Below are positions 44,870 to 54,378 of a stretch of DNA of 64,000 bases, piece by piece. The notes beneath the pieces were generated by a model. It ran no database searches and was not told the origin of the DNA. It was given only the letters and a program-made list of their open reading frames with translations. The translations under genes were made by a program, and so were the position numbers. This stretch comes from an uncultured Winogradskyella sp. (GTDB lineage: Bacteria; Bacteroidota; Bacteroidia; Flavobacteriales; Flavobacteriaceae): NCBI RefSeq assembly GCF_947495255.1, contig NZ_CANLYI010000001.1:124001-188000 (forward strand), read 5' to 3'. Position 1 is the first letter of the stretch. Each line of letters begins with the position of its first letter.

Positions 44870-47017
44870 TTAGTAAACCGTTTTTACTCTATTATCTTCA
44901 ATCTCTGCTGATTTCTCTAATGCTTTAAATACTGCCGTTTGCGCTGCCGCTCTACGTTCATTATTTAATCTATTCATAATCGCAGAATAGTTATCTAATT
45001 TAGTTGCTTCAGTAATTTTAGTCACTTCTACAACGTAAACACCTTTTTCTCCATCAATTGGCTTAGATGTAGCACCTTCTGCTAAACCAAATGCTGCACC
45101 TACAACTTTAGGCTCAACACCTGCTCCAGAAAGCGTTGTGTTTTTTAATGTAATAGCTGCCGCAGTTCTAGGACTCTGACCTTGATTTTTTGCAATATCT
45201 GCTACAGTAGTACTCTTAATTTTCTCACGGATTAACTTAGCTTTCTTTTCATTTTTAATAATTGGTAAAGCTGTGATAGAAGCATCTTCTGTGCTCATTA
45301 ATCCTTTTTCTTTTTTCTCAACTACTTTAGCAACAATAAATCCGAAATTAGAAATAGCAAAGTTTTTAAAATCACCTGTTTCTGTATCGTCATCAAAAGC
45401 CCAACGTACTACTTCTCTCTGACTTCCTAAGCCTGGAATGTTTTCATCTAAAGCTTTAAAAGAAATTGGCTTTACTGTTAAATCACGTTCTTTTGCTAAT
45501 GCATTAAAATCACCACCTTTCGCTGAAATTTCGAACTTAGACATTTTATTAAATACATCTTGTAATGTAGCGTCTGAAGGTTCAATCTTATCTGCTATAG
45601 TTGCAATTTTTACAGTTTTATTAAAACTCTTTTGGTCTAATACTTCAATAACGTGGTAACCAAATGATGTTTGTACAACATCTACATCACCAACATTATT
45701 ATCAAAAGCATAAGCTTTAAATTCTGGAGCCATACCTGCTCTGTAATCAAATTCTATTTCACCATCCTTTTCGTTACTTACTTTATCAGAAGACAACTCT
45801 AATAAATCTAAAAACTTAGTTCCGCTTTTAATTTTAGCTAAAATACTATCTGCAGTTTTCTTCGCTTCTTCTGGTGTTTTAGTTACAGACGCATCTGCTC
45901 TTTGACCACCAATGTTAGGAATTAAGATATGACGAACTTTTACAGAATCTGGCAATTGCTTAGTTGCAATTACTTTAGATAACTTATAGTATTCACCATC
46001 CTTATAAGGACCGTAATAGTCACCAACATTTAATTTTAATAAAGTATCTTTTGCTACTGCTGGTAATTCTGCTGCTCTTAAAAATGCGTCGTTATATTTA
46101 ATATCTGAATTAGTATTCACAAATTCTTCTACATCTGTAGCAGAATCAAATCCTAAAATTGTTTCAGTATTTTTACTGCTTTCGTTGTACTCTGGTCTAT
46201 CAGCTTTTAATTTTAACAAGTCAGCTTTAATCTTATCCTCATCTGCTTTAGAAGCAACTTCCTTAAACTCTACATAAACAACTTCTCTACTAGCTTCAGC
46301 TTCGTATGCGTCTTTATGATTATTAATATAAGCTTGAATATCACTTTTAGTTACATTTACTAAACTATCTGCGATAGACGTATAAGGAACTTGTACGTAA
46401 CGAACATCAACTGTTCTAGCGTCACCAAAATAATCGGCTTCTGCTTCAGCTATTGTTGTACTAATACCAGCTTTAATCATATTATAATAAGTCTGTTGTA
46501 CAGAGTTTGCAGCAATTGATTGCTCATTGTTTGTCCAACTATCATAATTAACTAAAAAGTTCCCTAAAGGTGCCGTTTCTCCTTTAAGGTCTCTTAAGTT
46601 TGAAATAAATGCATTTAAACGATTCACATCAAAATTTCCATTTTCATCCTGAAATTCTGGATATGAAGAAAAACTAGTTTTCAATAAATCTCTCATTTCA
46701 TCTTTTTCAACAGACAATCCTAATTTATCAAATTCAGATTGTAATACAATTTTACGAAGCTCTTGGTTGTAAATTGTATTCATAGATTGTGTAGACGTTT
46801 GTCTTCCACCAGAAGCATCTTGGTAGCTTTTTACTTTTTGTTGAAACTCAGTACGATTGATGTCTTGTCCATTAATCGTAGCAACGACGTCTTGTGAACC
46901 TCCTGAAAACACGGAAGAGTTCTTAAATAAATCTCCAATAACAAAAGCAAATAATGCCATCGCTATTACAAAAATTAATATCAGTGAACGTTGTCTAATT
47001 TTATTTAAAACTGCCAT
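44870..47017 (-). CDS. PpiD-like peptidylprolyl isomerase
   Basis: This 715-residue inner-membrane chaperone has one N-terminal helix (SLILIFVIAMALFAFVIGDLF) and a SurA-N-like helical domain (GQDINRTEFQQKVKSYQ). A parvulin PPIC domain follows in the middle (SVKVRHILIPN through FGYHVIEVLDQ), then a second, weaker PPIC-like part (AISNFGFIVAKVVEKKEKG). It helps outer-membrane proteins fold in the periplasm. It is preceded by 106 bases of intergenic DNA with a near -7 box (TATTTTCG). Confidence 0.9.
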   Translation of the reverse strand: MAVLNKIRQRSLILIFVIAMALFAFVIGDLFKNSSVFSGGSQDVVATINGQDINRTEFQQKVKSYQDASGGRQTSTQSMNTIYNQELRKIVLQSEFDKLGLSVEKDEMRDLLKTSFSSYPEFQDENGNFDVNRLNAFISNLRDLKGETAPLGNFLVNYDSWTNNEQSIAANSVQQTYYNMIKAGISTTIAEAEADYFGDARTVDVRYVQVPYTSIADSLVNVTKSDIQAYINNHKDAYEAEASREVVYVEFKEVASKADEDKIKADLLKLKADRPEYNESSKNTETILGFDSATDVEEFVNTNSDIKYNDAFLRAAELPAVAKDTLLKLNVGDYYGPYKDGEYYKLSKVIATKQLPDSVKVRHILIPNIGGQRADASVTKTPEEAKKTADSILAKIKSGTKFLDLLELSSDKVSNEKDGEIEFDYRAGMAPEFKAYAFDNNVGDVDVVQTSFGYHVIEVLDQKSFNKTVKIATIADKIEPSDATLQDVFNKMSKFEISAKGGDFNALAKERDLTVKPISFKALDENIPGLGSQREVVRWAFDDDTETGDFKNFAISNFGFIVAKVVEKKEKGLMSTEDASITALPIIKNEKKAKLIREKIKSTTVADIAKNQGQSPRTAAAITLKNTTLSGAGVEPKVVGAAFGLAEGATSKPIDGEKGVYVVEVTKITEATKLDNYSAIMNRLNNERRAAAQTAVFKALEKSAEIEDNRVKTVY

Positions 47018-47123
47018 AGTCTTTTATGTATTGTGTATTTTGGTGTAAATAAGTCTGCGAAAATAGTATATTCTTGTAAATAATAAAAGGAGTAACGCAG
47101 TTTTTATAAGTGAAGGCTTTGTA

Positions 47124-48413
47124 TTAATCTACTTCGAGGATTTTAAGCAGCACTTCATCTATTTTTGTTGAAGAAGCTTCCGTAATAGTAAACTTAAAAT
47201 TATCTATTACAACATCGTCCTTTTCTCTAGGGATTTCTTGAGTAGCATTCACAATTAATCCACCTAAAGTTTCATAATTTTCGCTTTCCGGAAGGTTTAA
47301 TTTATAGGTTTCATTGACGTAATCTACTTCTAATCTTGCCGAGAACTTGTATGTTTTATCATCGAGCTGCTCTTCAATCATTTCAATAGTATCATGTTCA
47401 TCTTCTATCTCACCAAATAATTCTTCAATAATATCTTCAACCGTCATAATACCAGATGTTCCACCATACTCATCAATAACAACTGCTATACTTTTGCGCT
47501 TTTTTGTTAAGATATTTAAAACATCCTTGATAAAAATAGTTTCTGGCACAAATCCAACCGGAATAATTATAGATTTTATTGATTTTGGTTTTTTAAACAA
47601 TTCAAATGAATGTACATAACCTAGAATATCATCTATAGTGTCTTTATAAACAATAATTTTTGTTCTACCAGATTCAATAAACAGCTGCCTAAGGTTTTCT
47701 ATAGATTCTGAAATATCAACAGCAGTAATTTCCGTACGAGGCACCATTACTTCGCGTGCTTTCACATCTGAAAACTCCAATGCATTCTGAAAAATTTGAA
47801 TTTCACTATCCACTTCTTCGTAATCTTCAACAGATTCCATTTGTTCACTAATGTAATTACCTAGCTCAACTTTTGTCATTGCCAACACCACATCCTCCCC
47901 TTCTGCCTTAAAAATATATTTTAAAACAGCATCTGATATCCAAATTACAAAATCTGATATCCAAGAAAACAAGACATAAAATACATACGTTGGAAACGCT
48001 AAAATCTTTAAAAGAGAGTTAGCATAAATCTGAAAAAATACTTTTGGTAAAAATTCTGCTGTAATTAAAATAACTAAAGTAGAAATTACAGTTTGGGTCA
48101 GTAGTTGTAAATCAGTAATCAAATACGTTAAGGTTGTACTATCTGAAGGCAACATAGATTGAAACCAACGCACCAAAACGTCTCCCATTTTAAACCCATA
48201 AATAACCAAGGCAATATTATTACCTATAAGCATCGTAGCAATGTATTTGGAAGGTCTTGCTGTAAGTTTACCTAATATTTTGCCTAAAAAATCACCTTGC
48301 TTCTTTTCTAATTCTATATGAATTTTATTAGCAGACACATAAGCGATTTCCATACCAGAAAAAAAGGCTGAAAGTATAAGGGTGCTTATAATTATGACTA
48401 TTTCAGCAGTCAT
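47124..48413 (-). CDS. CNNM/HlyC/CorC family transporter-like protein (DUF21, CBS pair, CorC domain)
   Basis: This 429-residue protein has four membrane helices of the DUF21/CNNM domain (about 1-190), two CBS domains (about 200-330, with REVMVPRTEITAVDI and IAVVIDEYGGTSGIMTVEDIIEELFGEIEDEHD), and a C-terminal CorC/HlyC domain. Proteins of this family are linked to Mg2+/Co2+ movement; GldE of flavobacterial gliding motility is a relative. The old name hemolysin is misleading. It is the last gene of the coaX-to-lptC block, four bases after a small membrane protein gene. Confidence 0.88.
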   Translation of the reverse strand: MTAEIVIIISTLILSAFFSGMEIAYVSANKIHIELEKKQGDFLGKILGKLTARPSKYIATMLIGNNIALVIYGFKMGDVLVRWFQSMLPSDSTTLTYLITDLQLLTQTVISTLVILITAEFLPKVFFQIYANSLLKILAFPTYVFYVLFSWISDFVIWISDAVLKYIFKAEGEDVVLAMTKVELGNYISEQMESVEDYEEVDSEIQIFQNALEFSDVKAREVMVPRTEITAVDISESIENLRQLFIESGRTKIIVYKDTIDDILGYVHSFELFKKPKSIKSIIIPVGFVPETIFIKDVLNILTKKRKSIAVVIDEYGGTSGIMTVEDIIEELFGEIEDEHDTIEMIEEQLDDKTYKFSARLEVDYVNETYKLNLPESENYETLGGLIVNATQEIPREKDDVVIDNFKFTITEASSTKIDEVLLKILEVD

Positions 48414-48416
48414 AAA

Positions 48417-48608
48417 TTATTTATTGTTACGGTCTTCAAACTTTTTGCTAAAACGCTTTCTAAAGAAAAACATAAACGCAGCTAATGCAACAAAAACTAA
48501 AGACATGTATGCACCATTTCTATTATCTGACCACTTTGTAATAGCATCATATAGAAACAATACTGCAAAAACAATATAAGCGTAATGAAAAATCTTCTGT
48601 ATTTTCAT
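48417..48608 (-). CDS. Small two-helix membrane protein
   Basis: The 63 residues comprise a first helix (IFHYAYIVFAVLFLYDAIT), a short loop (KWSDNRNGA) and a second helix (YMSLVFVALAAFMFFF), then a very basic tail (RKRFSKKFEDRNNK). I do not know a function. The tight position between lptC (33 bases) and the CNNM gene (3 bases) indicates it is a real, cotranscribed gene. Confidence 0.75.
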   Translation of the reverse strand: MKIQKIFHYAYIVFAVLFLYDAITKWSDNRNGAYMSLVFVALAAFMFFFRKRFSKKFEDRNNK

Positions 48609-48641
48609 ATGTTAAGTAAAATATTTATTGTGCAAAGGTAA

Positions 48642-49208
48642 CTAATTATCGAGTTCAAATTCACCACCCATTTCTAACATTTGAAAGTTTTTGAAATTTT
48701 TATCAGCGTCAAAACCTATTCCATATAAAGGTCCAATAGCACGTTTAAATAACCATTTCTCATTAGTAAAAAGCCACTCTAACTTTTGATTGTAGTATAA
48801 TTGATCCGTAAACAAAGTATCCTTTTGCTGAGTAGCAATCTTTACATTGCCTTGTAAATCTATAATATCTGTATCATTATAGACTATTGCGTAGTCTGCA
48901 GTTATAGTCGTTTTGTTGTAGTCTTCATCATAAGTCCTTAACTCAATACCACTTGGGAATTCCGAAAATGGAAAATTTCTATTTGAGTAATCTAGCATAT
49001 TCGGGCTTATTAGATTTGCTAAAACCCTTACGGTATCGTCTGCAATCTCAGTATATTTTAAATCAATATTTACAGCCTCACTTATAGGCTTGTTTTGCAA
49101 CACACCTACTTTTTGAACCTCGTTAAAATCGTTGGTACACGAAAAAAACAAAGTCACAACAATTGCTGTGACTAGGTTTCTTATGATATGTAAATAATAT
49201 GCTGTCAT
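48642..49208 (-). CDS. lptC: LPS export protein LptC
   Basis: LptC is the bitopic inner-membrane partner of the LptB2FG transporter that passes lipopolysaccharide to LptA. From the ATG at 49208 it has 188 residues: a membrane or lipoprotein-like N terminus (NLVTAIVVTLFFSC) and a beta-jellyroll (LLANLISPNMLDYSNRNFPFSEFPSGIEL-type strands, NVKIATQQKDTLFTDQLYYNQKLEWLFTNEKWLFK). The start forms a TAATG overlap with the upstream TPR gene; the longer frame to 49247 runs inside that gene and is not used here. The final acidic tail is DN-rich. Confidence 0.85.
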   Translation of the reverse strand: MTAYYLHIIRNLVTAIVVTLFFSCTNDFNEVQKVGVLQNKPISEAVNIDLKYTEIADDTVRVLANLISPNMLDYSNRNFPFSEFPSGIELRTYDEDYNKTTITADYAIVYNDTDIIDLQGNVKIATQQKDTLFTDQLYYNQKLEWLFTNEKWLFKRAIGPLYGIGFDADKNFKNFQMLEMGGEFELDN

Positions 49209-50578
49209 TAAATACTTGGGACAGTTACGGAACGTCCTATCCAACATCCAATCTTAATAACTGTACCAGAACAGCTACAAGAAAAGATATCTGATTTAGA
49301 AGGTGCACTACCTCTATAACTAGCAGCAGTTTTTGCAGCTGTAGACCTTAATCTACCATCTACTCTACCTGCTTTTTCAGCTTCATTAGCAGCTAACCAA
49401 AATACTGCTCTTTTATTAAAGTTTGTATCTCCACAGTTATTAGCACTCTTTGCATACATTGCTGCAATTTGTAAATGTGGTGAACCATCTGAAGGATTCA
49501 ATTTTAAAGCCTCATTGTAATACTGTCTAGCTTTACCATAGCTGCCTTTAGATTTAAGTTCGTTAGCTAAACCTTTATACAATTTTGCCTTTTTTAAAGG
49601 GTCCGTTGATAAAGCTATAGTTTGATCTAAATACTTTTGCTCACCAGTTAATAAGTAAAGGTAATATGCAGTATCTGCACTTGGCTCAATTGTATTTTTT
49701 TGTTGAACTAATTTTAAGAATAATGGATCTTCTTTACAACCTTTAGCATACATTCTGTTCATTGCACGTTGTAACCATACACCATTCTCTTTATTTTCAT
49801 CAAAATCCTTTTCGTATAATGGAACTAGAACCTCGCAAGTTGCTCTCTTACCAAGCTTTTGATCCATACTAGGTAATATCTTAGTCTCAAAAGCATCGAT
49901 ATAAGATTCGTAACTAGCCTTACGTTGTGCTTCTTTTTTTGTTAAGGTTTCTCCTGCCTCTTCTTTTTCAGCATATTTGTTAAGCTTTAAAGTATTACTA
50001 TCAATAATATTTTCAATTATTTCGTTAACATCATCATACTTATCAAACATTTGTTGCGCTGATAATTTCCCTGCATCATATAAATCAACAGCTAAAGAAA
50101 AGTAAGAATATAATCCTTTTGCATCTGTAAAGTTTTTAGCATCTTTTGTATAAGCATCGTCAAACATTTGATAAACTTGCTCATCTGTCATACCAAGCGC
50201 TTTTTTGTACTTATTCGCAATATTAGCTTTATCTACAGTTATTTCAGCGAAATCATATTTAGACTCAAAATGCTCTCTACTCTCATCGTATAATAACATT
50301 AAATCTTTAATATGTGCTAATTGATCAGCTCCTGTTGAGTTTTCGATTTTATGTTTTAAGATTTTTTCTCCATGTACATAGATTGCTCTATTAAACTTTG
50401 GACATTTTTCTCTAACGATTTTCCATGGCCCATATGCTTCATCATACTTTTTACTTTTCACGTAACCATCAAAAAGTGAAAGGTTATTCATGCACTCCTC
50501 TTGGTTATCTTCTTGAGCAAAACCCAAGTTAACACTCATTAATAGGGCAAAAAATAGTATTGTAATTCTCGTCTTCAT
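49208..50578 (-). CDS. Periplasmic TPR-repeat protein
   Basis: This 456-residue protein has a signal peptide (ITILFFALLMSVNLGFAQ) and mostly helical sequence. TPR-like units are clearest at residues 340-375 (KAKLYKGLANELKSKGSYGKARQYYNEALKLNPSDGSPHLQIA). Cysteine-bearing ends (CMNNLSLF near the N terminus, CSCSGTVIKIGCWIG at the C terminus) may form disulfides. It lies between an outer-membrane barrel gene (16 bases upstream) and lptC (one-base overlap), so a role in envelope assembly is plausible but not shown. Confidence 0.8.
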   Translation of the reverse strand: MKTRITILFFALLMSVNLGFAQEDNQEECMNNLSLFDGYVKSKKYDEAYGPWKIVREKCPKFNRAIYVHGEKILKHKIENSTGADQLAHIKDLMLLYDESREHFESKYDFAEITVDKANIANKYKKALGMTDEQVYQMFDDAYTKDAKNFTDAKGLYSYFSLAVDLYDAGKLSAQQMFDKYDDVNEIIENIIDSNTLKLNKYAEKEEAGETLTKKEAQRKASYESYIDAFETKILPSMDQKLGKRATCEVLVPLYEKDFDENKENGVWLQRAMNRMYAKGCKEDPLFLKLVQQKNTIEPSADTAYYLYLLTGEQKYLDQTIALSTDPLKKAKLYKGLANELKSKGSYGKARQYYNEALKLNPSDGSPHLQIAAMYAKSANNCGDTNFNKRAVFWLAANEAEKAGRVDGRLRSTAAKTAASYRGSAPSKSDIFSCSCSGTVIKIGCWIGRSVTVPSI

Positions 50579-50593
50579 CTTTAGTTAATTTTA

Positions 50594-51898
50594 TTAGTAA
50601 TATTTTTTTTGTTCAAACCATCTAGAGTTTAAAGATAAACTTACATTGAAGTTTACAAAATTCTCTAAGATTAAATTTTGTTCTCTTGTTCCTCTTCTTC
50701 CAAATTCAAAGCCAAAATTAGCATTAGAAAACAAATTACGAGGTCCAACTGGTAATCCTAGTCCAAAAGATATGCCAAACTCATTAATTGGTTCATCTTT
50801 TATTACTAAACCTGTGTTTTCATATTTAATACCTGCTCTATATACCACTCTTTTAAAATACCCAGAAAAAGCATTATAGTTAGGAATATAGAATCCTCCA
50901 AGAGAAATTTCAGATGAATTCTCGAAAGTAGTTGCAACGTTTGGAAAAACTGGATTAGAAAAATCACTTGTGCTTTGGAAGGTATACTCTGTACCAACAA
51001 ACCAAGATTTTGGTTGACCAATACCTAAACCTATTGTAAACTTAGAAGGTAAAGTAAGTTTCGTATCTTCAAGATCAGATTCAATAGTATTAGATAGACC
51101 TATAACCTCATAATCGGTATCTAAAGTCACTGTAGAAAATCTTCTAATATTCTCAGAATTTAATTTACTCTCTGGTGTGTATGTTGCCGTTGCCGATAAT
51201 TCTAATTTATCTGTAATTTTTGTTTTATAAGCTACACCAAAATTTAAATTTAGACCTCTTAAATCAGATCTATTAAACTGTCTTGTTTGATACTGCACAA
51301 CATCGCCTTCTGATGTATATGCTACTTCTATTGCCGTATTTTGAATATTACCAAAATTGTAATTAAAATCAACACCAATGCTTAATTTATCATTGACCTG
51401 ATAGCCTAAACCTGCAAAAACTCTGTTTATACCACCTTCTCCATTAAAACGATTAACTAAAACATCGTCATCATTAACATCATCTAATCGGTAACCAACG
51501 GAAGTATATGGCATTAAACCAAAGCCAAATCCAAATTTACCAACTGGCACAGATAGCGCTAAATAATCGAAAATTGTACTATTAGTATTCGCTTTTTCAG
51601 AATCGCTTCTCAAAGTACTACTAGACGTTGTACCTGCGACAGAAAACTTCACTGGTCTACTTTCACCTCTAAAATTTGAAGACTCCAAGTTTTTACCAGC
51701 ATAAGAAGCCGGATTGCTTAAATTTAAGTGAATACTATCTAAGTAAACACTCATTCCTCCCATACTTCGGTTTTCTACAGTTCCTTTAAATTTAAGACTT
51801 CCAATACCATAAAATGAATATGGAGAACCTGTTCCTTGTTGCGCAAACGCAGCAGAACTAATAATTGTAATGCAAATTACAATGAATCGTTTTATCAT
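50594..51898 (-). CDS. Outer-membrane beta-barrel protein
   Basis: This 434-residue protein has a signal peptide (MIKRFIVICITIISSAAFAQ), then GTGSPYSFYGIGSLKFKGTVENRSMGGMSVYL. That opening is shared by FadL/PorV-like flavobacterial barrels. About 14 amphipathic strands follow, with many Gly and aromatic residues and a C-terminal strand NFNVSLSLNSRWF. It is probably an outer-membrane protein with a transport or assembly role. Its start overlaps the coaX stop by one base and the TPR gene follows, so all are in one transcript. Confidence 0.82.
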   Translation of the reverse strand: MIKRFIVICITIISSAAFAQQGTGSPYSFYGIGSLKFKGTVENRSMGGMSVYLDSIHLNLSNPASYAGKNLESSNFRGESRPVKFSVAGTTSSSTLRSDSEKANTNSTIFDYLALSVPVGKFGFGFGLMPYTSVGYRLDDVNDDDVLVNRFNGEGGINRVFAGLGYQVNDKLSIGVDFNYNFGNIQNTAIEVAYTSEGDVVQYQTRQFNRSDLRGLNLNFGVAYKTKITDKLELSATATYTPESKLNSENIRRFSTVTLDTDYEVIGLSNTIESDLEDTKLTLPSKFTIGLGIGQPKSWFVGTEYTFQSTSDFSNPVFPNVATTFENSSEISLGGFYIPNYNAFSGYFKRVVYRAGIKYENTGLVIKDEPINEFGISFGLGLPVGPRNLFSNANFGFEFGRRGTREQNLILENFVNFNVSLSLNSRWFEQKKYY

Positions 51899-52626
51899 TA
51901 TTTTGAATTATATTCTAGAATAAAATTCAAACCTTCTAAAAGAAAATCTGAATTGGCAAAGATGGTATTTTTTAATTGGTTAAACAAAAATTTAGTATCA
52001 CCACCTGTTAAAATAATTGTTAAATCTGAATAATTTACTAAATATTGATCAATTATTCCATCTAATTCCTTAATAACACCATTAACAACACCTGAATGAA
52101 TTGAAGATTCTGTTGAGTCACCAATTAAATTCTTTGGCATTTGTGTCTCTAATAACGGAAGATTAGCTGTTAAATTATTTAAAGTTTTGTAGCGCAATCT
52201 AATACCAGGTGATATTGCACCTCCTATATATTGATTTCTTTTTGTAATAAAATCATAGGTAATACATGTACCTGCATCTATTATCAATACATTTTTATCA
52301 GAAAATTGATCAACCGAAGCACTTACGAGAGCTATACGATCTACACCTAAAGTTTTTGGCGTTGCATATAAATTATCAAAAGGCAATTTTGTTTCAGAAC
52401 TAAGCTCTATGATTGGTAAATCGGATTCAATTAATATAACATCCTCCTTTGACAAATGACCAACAGACGAAATAATGGCTTTTTTTATTTCCGGATAGTC
52501 CTTTTTTAGCTTTTTATATCGCTTTTTAAACTCATTTAGCTTAAAACTTAACTTATATATTAAAATTCCGTTTTCAAAAACGGCAAATTTAACATACGTA
52601 TTTCCCACATCTACAATAAGATTCAT
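51898..52626 (-). CDS. coaX: Type III pantothenate kinase
   Basis: CoaX phosphorylates pantothenate, the first step of coenzyme A synthesis. The 242-residue ASKHA-fold enzyme shows the phosphate-1 motif IVDVGNTYVKFAVFENG, the GVDRIALVSA motif, phosphate-2 region LIIDAGTCITYDFI and GGAISPGIRLRYKTL, and LTGGDTKFL. It is the first gene of a long minus-strand transcript that continues with the outer-membrane protein, the TPR protein and lptC. A -7 box lies 18 bases upstream. Confidence 0.95.
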   Translation of the reverse strand: MNLIVDVGNTYVKFAVFENGILIYKLSFKLNEFKKRYKKLKKDYPEIKKAIISSVGHLSKEDVILIESDLPIIELSSETKLPFDNLYATPKTLGVDRIALVSASVDQFSDKNVLIIDAGTCITYDFITKRNQYIGGAISPGIRLRYKTLNNLTANLPLLETQMPKNLIGDSTESSIHSGVVNGVIKELDGIIDQYLVNYSDLTIILTGGDTKFLFNQLKNTIFANSDFLLEGLNFILEYNSK

Positions 52627-52643
52627 ATCTATTTTCTAAGTTA

Positions 52644-52651
52644 CAAATTTA
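52644..52651 (-). promoter_or_regulatory. -7 box (TAAATTTG) of the coaX operon
   Basis: The minus strand TAAATTTG fits TAnnTTTG. A TTTG lies 16 bases further upstream (52668-52671), a little closer than usual for a -33 element. Confidence 0.5.
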
Positions 52652-52677
52652 TAAAATCAAATTTTATCAAATTCTTT

Positions 52678-52707
52678 TTGCTTATATAAAAAATGCATTT
52701 ATATTTG
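52678..52707 (+). promoter_or_regulatory. Promoter of tRNA-Phe (TTG, 19-base spacer, TATATTTG)
   Basis: TTG at 52678-52680 and TATATTTG at 52700-52707 are separated by 19 bases. This fits the Bacteroidota -33/-7 pattern well. The tRNA begins 21 bases after the -7 box. Confidence 0.65.
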
Positions 52708-52728
52708 CACCCGCTTAATTAAGCAATT

Positions 52729-52804
52729 GGTGCCTTAGCTCAGTTGGTAGAGCAAAGGACTGAAAATCCTTGTGTCCCTGGTTCGATTCCTGGAGGCACC
52801 ACCA
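52729..52804 (+). tRNA. tRNA-Phe (anticodon GAA), with encoded CCA
   Basis: The cloverleaf has acceptor GGTGCCT with AGGCACC and D arm TAGCTCAGTTGGTAGAGCA. The anticodon stem is AAGGA/TCCTT with loop CTGAAAA (anticodon GAA), and the T arm has GGTTCGATTCC. The discriminator A is followed by CCA (52802-52804). A promoter precedes it and a terminator follows at once. Confidence 0.97.
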
Positions 52805-52805
52805 T

Positions 52806-52837
52806 CAAAAACCCGATTCATCTGAATCGGGTTTTTT
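52806..52837 (+). terminator. Rho-independent terminator of tRNA-Phe
   Basis: AAAACCCGATTCA pairs with TGAATCGGGTTTT around a very short loop, ending in TTTTTT. It begins two bases after the tRNA CCA end. From here to 53079 I see no gene or clear signal. Confidence 0.9.
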
Positions 52838-53079
52838 GGTTTACAAGATTAAACACTTCTTATTTCATCCCGAAAAGCTATTAAAATCAAGCCTTAAGCA
52901 GATTCTAACCTATGTAAATAGATTTAATTAAATCATCATATTAATTACTTTTACTAACACCTTTAGTTCAAAAACATCAAAATATAACTCAGTTAAAACC
53001 TTGTTACTTTATCCTTCTTGCTGAATTCTATTTCTAAATAACACCCTTCAAAAGAAACTATTTATGAATCTTTTTATCC

Positions 53080-54171
53080 TTAACCAGATAACATTGCTGG
53101 TGTTGCAACCGTCCTAAAGCCCATATGGTCTGACCCAGAATCTATTGAAACTCCCATTTTAGCAGAAATCCTAAAACTGGCACAATATGAAGCATTACAT
53201 AAAAAAGAGCCTCCTTTCATTACATATTCTATTTGATAAGGATTATTTGGATTATAATGTTCCTCTGCTCCTTCTGGATTTATAATAGGTTTAGACATAC
53301 CTAATTCGCTATAATAATTTACATTAAAAAAATCATTAGTAATTTCCCATACATTTCCAGCCATATCGAATAAACCAATACTGTTTGGAGGATAAGATTT
53401 TACTGGAGCAATAAATTCAAAACCGTCTTTAGAATCATTATTAATTGGAAAAACACCTTGCCATGTATTTGCATTAAAATCTAATTTTGAAGCATCATTT
53501 CCCCAAGTAAAAATAGTGTTTGAATTTTTTCCTTGAGCTGCAGACTCCCATTCAGCTTCTGTTGGCAAACGTCGGTTTGCCCATTTGCAATATGCTAAAG
53601 CATCTTGATAAGCCACATGAACTACTGGGTAATCATCTTTACCTTCAATACCAGATTCTGGACCTTCAGGATGTCTCCAGTTAGCTCCGGTTTTCCAGGT
53701 CCACCATTGCCCATAGTTGTCCATATTTACAAAAGCATTTACACTTTTATTAAAAATTAAACTTCCAGGTTGTAAAATAGAATCATGAGGCTTTAGTGTA
53801 TTGGTAGGAAGTTCTTTTTTCATCTCTTCCCAATCAATCTCTCTTTCTGCAATAGTTATATAATTTGTAGCTTCTACGAACGTCTTAAACTGAACGTTTG
53901 TAACTTCAGTAATATCTATAAAAAAGCCATCAACCGTTACCATATGAGCAGGTTTTTCTCTCGGCATGGCATATTTATCAGACTCTTTAGCGCCTTGTAA
54001 AAAAGTTTTTCCTTCAACCCAAATCATACCATCAGGGACTTCTATTTTCGAAATTATTTCGGACTCAGAGGCTTTATTTCCGCTTTCGTTTTTACAACTA
54101 TAAAAAAATAAAAGAACAAAAAAGATGATAGAAAAATAAGATAATTGCTTTTTTATGTTCTGATAATACAT
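53080..54171 (-). CDS. Formylglycine-generating enzyme family lipoprotein
   Basis: This 363-residue FGE/SUMF1-fold protein has a lipoprotein signal (lipobox LLFFYSC, Cys26). The fold shows EVTNVQFKTFVEATNYITIAE, WRHPEGPESGIEGKDDYPVVHVAYQDALAYCKWANRRLPTEAEWE-type segments and GNVWEITND. Both active-site cysteines of true aerobic FGEs are present, Cys324 and Cys329 in GGSFLCNASYC, unlike the structural relatives GldJ and GldK. FGE oxidises a Cys in sulfatases to formylglycine. No sulfatase gene is in the window, so its clients lie elsewhere. It is monocistronic and divergent from the ilv leader. Confidence 0.88.
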   Translation of the reverse strand: MYYQNIKKQLSYFSIIFFVLLFFYSCKNESGNKASESEIISKIEVPDGMIWVEGKTFLQGAKESDKYAMPREKPAHMVTVDGFFIDITEVTNVQFKTFVEATNYITIAEREIDWEEMKKELPTNTLKPHDSILQPGSLIFNKSVNAFVNMDNYGQWWTWKTGANWRHPEGPESGIEGKDDYPVVHVAYQDALAYCKWANRRLPTEAEWESAAQGKNSNTIFTWGNDASKLDFNANTWQGVFPINNDSKDGFEFIAPVKSYPPNSIGLFDMAGNVWEITNDFFNVNYYSELGMSKPIINPEGAEEHYNPNNPYQIEYVMKGGSFLCNASYCASFRISAKMGVSIDSGSDHMGFRTVATPAMLSG

Positions 54172-54360
54172 ACTATTTTAATTTTAAGGAGAATAATTCA
54201 AAATCTTGTTCTTTTTGAAAGAATGAGCAATGAAAACTAAAAATATAAGGAATTTTAAATATTCTGTGATAATATTAATATTATTAAACACTAATATTTA
54301 AAACCGAATGCTTTTTTGTTTTTTTTTATTATAAATTTAAGATTCTAAAAAATATTATCT

Positions 54361-54368
54361 AATATTTG
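54361..54368 (+). promoter_or_regulatory. Probable -7 box of the ilv leader transcript
   Basis: AATATTTG differs from TAnnTTTG at one position. It lies ten bases before the leader-peptide ATG (54379). This would make the transcript nearly leaderless, as attenuator leaders in this phylum often seem to be. Confidence 0.35.
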
Positions 54369-54378
54369 AATTAACAAT

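Noticed and set aside
49209..49247. Longer LptC start inside the TPR gene
   Set aside because: The ATG at 49208 forms a one-base overlap with the upstream stop and directly precedes the membrane segment; the extension overlaps real coding sequence.
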